From: Bacteroidota bacterium
Lineage (GTDB): Bacteria; Bacteroidota; Ignavibacteria; Kryptoniales; JAKASW01
Direction of reading: 5' to 3'
NCBI GenBank assembly: GCA_021789755.1
Contig: JAJYJD010000088.1
Span: 1 to 12,202 of the forward strand
DNA: 12,202 nt
The position numbers and the translations under genes are program-made. The stretch's first letter is position 1. Each line of letters starts with the position of its first letter. The notes beneath the pieces are model-generated. The model ran no database searches, was not told the DNA's origin, and saw only the letters and a program-made list of their open reading frames with translations. This document shows positions 7,105 to 12,202 of this stretch, piece after piece.

Positions 7105-8075
7105 AACTAGTCTCCACGCCCCAGAAGAAAAGGAAGGCTTTCGAATCTCCGGTCATCCGGCGGTTTGAGGGCGAGAATGAAAGCGAGATCGTCGAACTGT
7201 GGAATCGTTGTCTCATCCGGGATCCCATAACCATCGACATATTCCGAAGGAAGATCCTGCTTGACGAGAATTTTGACCCGCGCGGATCTCTGGTGGCTTC
7301 CTGCGAAGGCGATATTATGGGTTTTTCTCTCGCCATAAGGAGAAGACATCCCTATTATGGAGCCGGATTGGAAGAAGGGACCGGATGGATTACAGTGTTC
7401 TTTGTGCATCCGGAATTCCGCAGAGCAGGTATAGCGGCAGCTCTCATCAACGCTTCCGAGGATTTTCTGAGGGAAGCGGGTGTCAATGAGGCGTACGTAT
7501 CTTCTTATACTCCCAATTACTTCGCTCCGGGCGTCGACCTTGATGCCTATGCGGAAGGTTATTCGCTTCTGAAGAAACTCGGTTACAGGAAATACGAGAG
7601 AGCGTACAGCATGGAGCGTTCACTCCTCGATTTCGAATACCCGCAGGAAGCTGACGAAGTCTGCAAATCTCTGGAGTCGAAGGGGATCTATCTTCGAATT
7701 TTTGAGCCGAAGTATATCCCGGGTCTCCTCGATTTCCTCGCCGCGAATTACCCGGGCGATCTCTTCCGGGTTGCTCTCGAACAATTAAAGAGGGAACCGA
7801 ATACAGACCAGATACTTGTTGCAGTAAAGAACGGTTCGGTGGTGGGATTCAGTCACTACGAAGACGAGCACTTCGGCCCGTTTGCGATAGATCAATCGCT
7901 GAGCGGAATGGGCGTGGGAACATGTCTTTACTATAAGACGGCTCTTTACATGAAAGAAAAAGGGAAACGGAATCTGTGGCTTGGATGGGCTTCCGGTCAC
8001 GCCAAAGATTTCTATTATAAGCGAGGACTCAAAGTCACCAGAAGATATGAAATCATGAAAAAGGAATTGAAGTGA
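7101..8075 (+). CDS. Tandem-domain GNAT family N-acetyltransferase (second of two paralogs)
   Basis: A 324-residue soluble protein, probably starting at a TTG that overlaps the stop of the PIG-L gene, which implies coupled translation. Two GNAT folds are visible. The N-terminal fold (about 18-165) has GWITVFFVHPEFRRAGIAAAL with an intact acetyl-CoA loop (R107-R-A-G110-I-A112). The C-terminal fold (about 190-324) has HFGPFAIDQSLSGMGVGTCL, where the first loop position is S268 instead of Gln/Arg but both Gly residues remain. It clearly matches the protein at 3958: the N-terminal LWNR and LLDENFDP segments, a Y(A/T)PxYFxPGxD segment, and a FGPF segment before the second loop are shared. They are ancient paralogs, since most other positions differ. 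The coupling to a deacetylase suggests they handle the same amino sugar or its product, as in the deacetylase/acetyltransferase pair MshB/MshD; this is inference. Confidence 0.85.
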   Translation: MKLVSTPQKKRKAFESPVIRRFEGENESEIVELWNRCLIRDPITIDIFRRKILLDENFDPRGSLVASCEGDIMGFSLAIRRRHPYYGAGLEEGTGWITVFFVHPEFRRAGIAAALINASEDFLREAGVNEAYVSSYTPNYFAPGVDLDAYAEGYSLLKKLGYRKYERAYSMERSLLDFEYPQEADEVCKSLESKGIYLRIFEPKYIPGLLDFLAANYPGDLFRVALEQLKREPNTDQILVAVKNGSVVGFSHYEDEHFGPFAIDQSLSGMGVGTCLYYKTALYMKEKGKRNLWLGWASGHAKDFYYKRGLKVTRRYEIMKKELK

Positions 8076-8115
8076 ATGTACAACGTGCTTTCCACTAAGC
8101 GCATGGCTCGATGTG

Positions 8116-8125
8116 TACCATGGTA
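8116..8125. promoter_or_regulatory. Perfect 10-base palindrome in the gap before the symporter gene
   Basis: TACCATGGTA is a perfect palindrome, centrally placed in the 95-base gap (8076-8170) between the second GNAT gene and the symporter gene. The gap has no ORF and no convincing terminator. A TTGACG hexamer at 8134 has no good -10 partner at normal spacing. The palindrome could be a repressor half-site pair, but ten bases alone can occur by chance. Confidence 0.2.
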
Positions 8126-8170
8126 ATTCCACTTTGACGGATTTATCGGACCAAAATTCTCAGAGGGCAG

Positions 8171-9691
8171 ATGAACTTTCACCTGATTGATTGGTTGATT
8201 CTCGTAGTATATATGACCGGCACTGTCTATGTCGGCTTGAGAGCGCGGAAATATGTCGAGAGCATGGAGGGTTACTACGTCGCAGGAAGAAAGGTGAAGG
8301 TGGCTCTCGGCTCCGCTACCCTCATCGCAACCGAGATCGGCGTCGTGACATTCATGTACTTCGGACAGCTCGGCTATCTTACCGGGTTTTCATGCTTTAT
8401 ACTCGGAGTGATCGGTTTTTTCGGCTATATGGTCATAGGCAAGAGCGGATTCATCGTGTCGGGACTGAGGCGGCTGAAAGTCATTACCATACCGGAATTC
8501 TACGAGCTCCGTTACAATAGATCGGTCAGATGGCTGGGCGGCGTGCTTCTTTTTCTGGGCGGCGTCCTCAATATGGGTATCTTCCTGAGATTCGACGGTA
8601 TCTTCCTCACCGAATCCATGGGATTGGGTGAACAGGCCAAAGCCATTGTGATGGTGATAATGCTTGTCATCGTGATTAGCTACACGATCCTCGGCGGAAT
8701 GTTCTCCGTGATCATAACTGATTTCATACAGTTTGTGATTCTTGCATTCGGTATGCTCATCGCGACAGCGTTCATCCTCATGAAGGTCAGCATAACTTCG
8801 ATCGCTCATGCCGTCGTGACGCAATACGGTTCGTCGGGTGTCGATCCCATAACAAATCCGCAGTTCGGCTGGGTCTTCATATTCTGGATGCTGATCGGAA
8901 GCATCGCTCTCTCGGCCCTGAATCAGCCCGCGGTGTCAAAATCATTTGCCTCGGAATCGCCGGAAGTCGGAAGAAAGGTCTTCTTGTATACCGGTTTTAC
9001 GCTGGCCGGGAGATACATGATCCCGATGCTTTGGGGGGTGGCGGCTCTGGCGGTGTTCGGACCCAATATGAATTCACTTGTCGCGATGCCCCGACTCCTG
9101 GGGTCCGTCGTCCCTTCAGGGATGCTTGGGCTGATGGTTGCCGGCATGCTCGCCGCGTCGATGTCCACTTACAGCGCATACCTGCTGGCCTGGAGTACTG
9201 TGGCAACAAGAGACGTTATTGCTCCTCTGCTGAAGTCGCCGCTTTCAGACAATCAGAACGTCGCAATAACAAGAGTAATTGCTGCTGTGATTGGGGTGTT
9301 CATGCTCGTGTTCGGTCTTTTCTATCAACTTCCTTCGACTGCATTTCAGTACCTGGCGCTCACCGGAGCGATGTATGCAGCCGGAGCGTTTGCCTGCGTG
9401 ACCGCCGGACTATACTGGAAGAAGGCAAATGTGGTCGGTGCTTACTCCGGTCTCGCGCTTGGTGCGATCGGACCCACTGCCTTTCTTTTCTTATCTCAAT
9501 TGAAGGAGACTCTTCCCAGAGGTCTCCTCTTTCTCGTGGACGTTAACGTGTCGGGCTTTCTCAGCTTCGTGCTGGCTGCTGCCGGGATGGTAATCGGCTC
9601 GCTTGCAACTCAAAGAAAATATCCGGCGGTGAAATTGCCGGAGCCGATCAACCCTGATGCAGTCGCGGAGGATTCAAATGTCGGCTATTAG
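8171..9691 (+). CDS. Sodium:solute symporter (SSS family), probably a sugar or amino-sugar transporter
   Basis: A 506-residue inner-membrane protein with about thirteen hydrophobic segments, the usual number for SSS transporters of the LeuT fold. The N-terminus begins directly with TM1 (LIDWLILVVYMTGTVYVG), followed by the conserved SMEGYYVAGRKV loop. The family signature G175-G-M-F-S-V-I-I-T183-D184-F-I-Q187 is intact, as are the TEIG helix and a later AGMLAASMSTYSAYLLAWSTV helix matching the second sodium-site region. SSS proteins import sugars, sialic acid, amino acids or vitamins with Na+; the substrate cannot be read from sequence. The neighbouring amino-sugar enzymes favour GlcNAc, MurNAc or an anhydro derivative. 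Its last 14 bases overlap a small membrane protein gene. A GAGGG only 3 bases before the ATG is a weak ribosome site. Confidence 0.85.
   Translation: MNFHLIDWLILVVYMTGTVYVGLRARKYVESMEGYYVAGRKVKVALGSATLIATEIGVVTFMYFGQLGYLTGFSCFILGVIGFFGYMVIGKSGFIVSGLRRLKVITIPEFYELRYNRSVRWLGGVLLFLGGVLNMGIFLRFDGIFLTESMGLGEQAKAIVMVIMLVIVISYTILGGMFSVIITDFIQFVILAFGMLIATAFILMKVSITSIAHAVVTQYGSSGVDPITNPQFGWVFIFWMLIGSIALSALNQPAVSKSFASESPEVGRKVFLYTGFTLAGRYMIPMLWGVAALAVFGPNMNSLVAMPRLLGSVVPSGMLGLMVAGMLAASMSTYSAYLLAWSTVATRDVIAPLLKSPLSDNQNVAITRVIAAVIGVFMLVFGLFYQLPSTAFQYLALTGAMYAAGAFACVTAGLYWKKANVVGAYSGLALGAIGPTAFLFLSQLKETLPRGLLFLVDVNVSGFLSFVLAAAGMVIGSLATQRKYPAVKLPEPINPDAVAEDSNVGY
9667..9671 (+). promoter_or_regulatory. Ribosome binding site of the small membrane protein gene, inside the symporter gene
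   Basis: GGAGG lies 6 bases before the ATG at 9678 and within the last codons of the symporter. It selects this ATG over the one at 9657 and supports coupled translation of the two proteins. Confidence 0.7.
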
Positions 9692-9875
9692 CCTGTTCTG
9701 GATGATCCTGTGCGGAATCTCCACGCTTACATTCTTCTCGGTGGCTTTGGCCATTACGATTTTTGGTATACAGGATCTCCGGTCGCTCCTTTCGAAGTCA
9801 AACAAGAAGAGCAATAACGGGAAAATTACGATCAGCGGAACCAAGGACATCAAAAGGCGGAATGAAACGCAATGA
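9678..9875 (+). CDS. Small single-pass membrane protein coupled to the symporter (putative accessory subunit)
   Basis: A 65-residue protein. Residues about 5-33 form one long hydrophobic segment (ISLFWMILCGISTLTFFSVA and onward), followed by a short DLRSLL stretch and a very basic, polar tail (KSNKKSNNGKITISG, then KDIKRRNETQ), so a cytoplasmic C-terminus is expected. The start overlaps the symporter's end by 14 bases and has an excellent GGAGG at 6 bases; its own stop overlaps the next start as ATGA. Small one-TM partners are known for other sodium symporters (MetS for the NSS-type MetP; short accessory proteins beside some SSS members), so a role in stabilising or assembling the symporter is plausible. 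I do not recognise a named family. The precise spacing and overlaps argue that this is a real gene. Confidence 0.75.
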   Translation: MSAISLFWMILCGISTLTFFSVALAITIFGIQDLRSLLSKSNKKSNNGKITISGTKDIKRRNETQ

Positions 9876-11740
9876 GAAGAAAGACATTCGGTTTAGTCTT
9901 GGCATCAGCACTTCTGTCATTTGCTTTCGACATTCAAACGAAGGATGCCGATAGAGTCTCCGATTCCATTATTCGACAATTCCGCCACTCCTCCCATTCG
10001 AACGTTGAAAGAGTTGCGGTAGAAGTCGACGCCGGCAAAACCATCTCAAGGATAAATCCGTATCTTTACGGTCTCAATGTTGCGCGATGGGATGAAGACC
10101 TTTTCCCGGGACCCGCGAGCGACATGCTTCTCGATTGCGATCGCGATGCCATCAGAAAGGTCAGAGAGGCCGGGTTTACCGTCCTCAAATATCCCGGCGG
10201 AAACGACGCCGATCATTACATATGGAACAGTCCGGACAACAGCGCCGGAGAAATGAACACGGATGAGTACGCTGCCTTCCTGAAAACTCTCGGCGCTCAG
10301 GGATTCATCACGATCAACTTCAATGAGCCTCCGGAACTTGCCGCCGATTGGGTAAGATACTGCAACAAGGTAAAAGACTACGGGATCAAGTATTGGGAGA
10401 TCGGCGACGAACAGTGGGGGACATGGGCCGCCGGACACACAACTCCCGAGAAGTACGCGGAACGTTTCATAGAATTCGCGAAGGCGATGAAGGCAGTCGA
10501 TCCGACAATCCAGGTGGCAGCAGATGTCAAACCGACGGACGATCCAAACGACTGGACCTGCCGGGTTCTGAAAGCGGCGGGCAATTACATAGACCTGGTC
10601 ACATTTTCATATTACCCGCTGACGAACAAGGTCGAGAACGCCGATTCACTTTTTGCCAGCCTGCCTTCTTACCGGCGCGACTACGAAACCATCCGCCATG
10701 CGCTTCAGGAAACTCTCCCGACTGTCGATCCCGTGCACGGGAGCGCGAAGGCCGATTCGATGTGGATTGTGAATGTCGGTTACAACTCCGTGAACGGCCG
10801 CCCCGGCCCGTTTACTCTATCGATCGCGAATGCGTTATGGGTCGGCGACATGTTAGGAACCATGGCAGAGCTTGGTGAGCAAATGTCCTGCTACTGGGCA
10901 CTCCACAACTCGTATCCGCCGGGACAAGGCGACTACGGAATATTATCGGAGGATGGAAAGAACACTCCGGCCTATACTTATTACGTGTTCACTCTTTACG
11001 CACATTTGTTTGGCTACAATGTGGTCCGGAGCTCGTCGACTGATTCTTCACTCTCTGTCTACTCGAGTCTCTACAATGAAGACACGCTGTCGATTATCCT
11101 GATCAACAAGGACAAGAGACATGCAAAAGATGTCAAAATCAGTTTGAACGGTTACGAACCGGAACAGCCGGCAAGGGTGTGGGTTCTCGATGCCAGGCAC
11201 AGGCTGGAAAAACTTCCGGACATGGACCGCGTTGGGCAGGTTTTCGACGAGACGGTTCCGCCATATGCTTTGATTGTCATACATCTTCTGAGGAAGGGTA
11301 CGGTCCTCCCGCCGACCGATTTGGCGTTGGGAGCCCGCGCCACCGCATCGACGTATGCCAGGAACGGTCCGAACTTCGGGCCTTCCAGCGCTGTCGACGG
11401 AAAGCTCTATACGAGGTGGGCGTCGGCGGCGCTGTGGGGATCGGAAAGGGGCCTGGATCCGCAGTGGTTTCAGGTCGATCTCCGGCGTACTCACGAGTTC
11501 GACAAAATTGTCATTCACTGGGCGAACGGGTACGGCATCGAATACGATTTGGCTGTGTCTGTCGACGGCAAGAAATGGAAGACCGTATGGAAAGAAAACA
11601 ACGGCCGTGGTGGAATTGAGGAAGTAAAATTCAATCCAGTTGAAGGCCGGTTTGTCAAACTTGACGGATTCAAAGGATCAAATGCCATTTCAAGCTATTC
11701 GATATATGAATTTCAAATATTCAATTCTAAAACGAAGTGA
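9872..11740 (+). CDS. GH51-like (clan GH-A) glycosidase with C-terminal F5/8-type C carbohydrate-binding domain
   Basis: A 622-residue protein, starting in an ATGA overlap with the previous stop. Residues 1-20 look like a weak signal peptide (MRRKTFGLVLASALLSFAF). The catalytic part resembles alpha-L-arabinofuranosidase-like barrels: INPYLYGLNVARWDED (about 61-76), VLKYPGGNDADHYIWN, then Y174-W-E-I-G-D179-E180-Q-W-G at the end of beta-4. E180 is the expected acid/base; the residue before it is Asp rather than the usual Asn. The beta-7 motif, usually TEYN in relatives, reads N301-V-G303-Y-N305, so the nucleophile Glu appears to be Gly. MSCYWALHNSYPPGQGDYG follows as in family members. A beta-sandwich (about 390-475) leads to an F5/8-type C (CBM32-like) domain at about 484-618 (SAVDGKLYTRW, WFQVDL, IYEFQIF). 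The substrate is unknown; the neighbours suggest an amino-sugar glycan. It may be a binding protein, or may use another residue. Confidence 0.75.
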   Translation: MRRKTFGLVLASALLSFAFDIQTKDADRVSDSIIRQFRHSSHSNVERVAVEVDAGKTISRINPYLYGLNVARWDEDLFPGPASDMLLDCDRDAIRKVREAGFTVLKYPGGNDADHYIWNSPDNSAGEMNTDEYAAFLKTLGAQGFITINFNEPPELAADWVRYCNKVKDYGIKYWEIGDEQWGTWAAGHTTPEKYAERFIEFAKAMKAVDPTIQVAADVKPTDDPNDWTCRVLKAAGNYIDLVTFSYYPLTNKVENADSLFASLPSYRRDYETIRHALQETLPTVDPVHGSAKADSMWIVNVGYNSVNGRPGPFTLSIANALWVGDMLGTMAELGEQMSCYWALHNSYPPGQGDYGILSEDGKNTPAYTYYVFTLYAHLFGYNVVRSSSTDSSLSVYSSLYNEDTLSIILINKDKRHAKDVKISLNGYEPEQPARVWVLDARHRLEKLPDMDRVGQVFDETVPPYALIVIHLLRKGTVLPPTDLALGARATASTYARNGPNFGPSSAVDGKLYTRWASAALWGSERGLDPQWFQVDLRRTHEFDKIVIHWANGYGIEYDLAVSVDGKKWKTVWKENNGRGGIEEVKFNPVEGRFVKLDGFKGSNAISSYSIYEFQIFNSKTK

Positions 11741-11760
11741 AGGTTAAAAGGTCAACCGTG

Positions 11761-12202
11761 ATGACCAGACCGAATGATTCCGAACCAGGCGAAGAGTTGA
11801 AATCCGGAATTAAACTGCCGCATGACAAAAGAGTGAAGCTTGGCTGTGAGCGGCTGCTCGATTCCGAAAGGCAGCTTGTAAGCGGAAAGCAGGTGGGCAT
11901 TGTCACGAATCATAGCGGCGTACTGCCGAACGGTGAGCACATAGTCGATGCTCTGAGAGCCTGCTGCGATGTCGGGATACGAGCTCTCTTTTCGCCCGAA
12001 CACGGTATAAGAGGAGACGCTCCCGCGGGCAGGCACGTCGGGCATGAGATTGATCCGAAAACCGGTATTCAGGTATTCTCGTTGTACGGCGAACACAACA
12101 AGCCGGAAGCGTCCATGTTGGAAGGAATACGAACGCTTGTGTATGATATCCAGGATGTGGGCGCGCGATTTTATACTTACATCAGCACGCTTACCCTTGT
12201 CA
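11761..12202 (+). CDS. namZ: DUF1343 / NamZ family protein (exo-beta-N-acetylmuramidase, GH171), 5' part; 3' truncated by the window
   Basis: An open frame from the ATG at 11761 to the window end (147 codons seen; full members are about 400 residues). Family motifs in order: VKLGCERLLD, GKQVGIVTNHSG, then LFSPEHGIRGDAPAG with the invariant SPEHG, VFSLYG, and LVYDIQDVGARFYTYIST. These are diagnostic for DUF1343. Characterised members (Bacillus subtilis YbbC/NamZ) remove terminal MurNAc from peptidoglycan chains from the non-reducing end, in loci with NagZ, AmiE and MurQ functions. The start could also be the GTG at 11758, 6 bases after AAAAGG (11746-11751); a GTG at 11737 overlaps the previous stop as GTGA. 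None of these starts gives a hydrophobic leader, so the visible N-terminus (MTRPNDSEPGEELKSG) has no signal peptide, unlike the secreted Bacillus enzyme. The gene links the locus to MurNAc and peptidoglycan. Confidence 0.88.
   Translation, partial: MTRPNDSEPGEELKSGIKLPHDKRVKLGCERLLDSERQLVSGKQVGIVTNHSGVLPNGEHIVDALRACCDVGIRALFSPEHGIRGDAPAGRHVGHEIDPKTGIQVFSLYGEHNKPEASMLEGIRTLVYDIQDVGARFYTYISTLTLV

Noticed and set aside
8134..8162. Sigma-70 promoter from TTGACG at 8134
   Set aside because: The expected -10 position holds no TATAAT-like sequence and would fall next to the start codon.
10348..10878. 176-codon plus-strand ORF within the GH51-like gene
   Set aside because: It is an alternative frame of a gene with clear domain motifs and is Arg/Gly-rich, as expected for a shadow frame.
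1..12202. CRISPR array, tRNA, rRNA or insertion sequence
   Set aside because: I saw no regularly spaced direct repeats, RNA gene signatures, transposase motifs or terminal inverted repeats.

Overview
The window looks like a piece of a chromosome from the Ignavibacteria/Kryptonia side of the Bacteroidota (FCB) group. The first CDS ends in a classic type A type IX secretion (T9SS) sorting domain with the YPNPFNPTT signature. The second ends in a related sorting domain (VVPNPY ... SGIYIL). The third is a PorV/PorQ-like outer-membrane protein. The taxon call is an inference from these signatures; there is no rRNA gene or other marker here. All genes are on the + strand and closely packed. I see no tRNA, rRNA, CRISPR array, insertion sequence or phage gene.

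Left part (1-3946), surface and secretion: the C-terminal end of a GH18 (chitinase-like) enzyme with a T9SS tail; a 707-residue secreted protein of unknown function with a fibronectin III-like domain and a T9SS-type tail; and a PorV/PorQ-like outer-membrane beta-barrel.

Middle (3958-8075), acetyl-group chemistry: a tandem-GNAT acetyltransferase; a 158-base gap holding a CCAAA/TTTGG inverted-repeat element; a multi-pass acetyltransferase of the heparan-alpha-glucosaminide N-acetyltransferase/NagX family; a PIG-L family amino-sugar deacetylase whose expected catalytic-base Asp is Gly; and a second tandem-GNAT protein paralogous to the first.

Right part (8171-12202), uptake and glycoside cleavage: a sodium:solute symporter; a translationally coupled 65-residue one-TM protein; a GH51-like (clan GH-A) glycosidase with an F5/8-type C carbohydrate-binding domain, apparently lacking the usual nucleophile Glu; and the 5' part of a DUF1343/NamZ (exo-beta-N-acetylmuramidase) gene that runs off the window.

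Together the genes suggest a locus for acquiring and remodelling N-acetylated amino sugars (chitin- or peptidoglycan-derived GlcNAc/MurNAc). Secreted or surface hydrolases would release sugars, the symporter would import them, and three acetyltransferases plus one deacetylase would adjust the N-acetyl group. The family assignments rest on motifs; the joint pathway is inference. The most notable points are the density of acetylation/deacetylation genes, the two candidate catalytic substitutions (PIG-L and GH51-like), the opposed acetyl-CoA motif decay in the GNAT paralogs, the small protein coupled to the symporter, and a NamZ homologue with no visible signal peptide.
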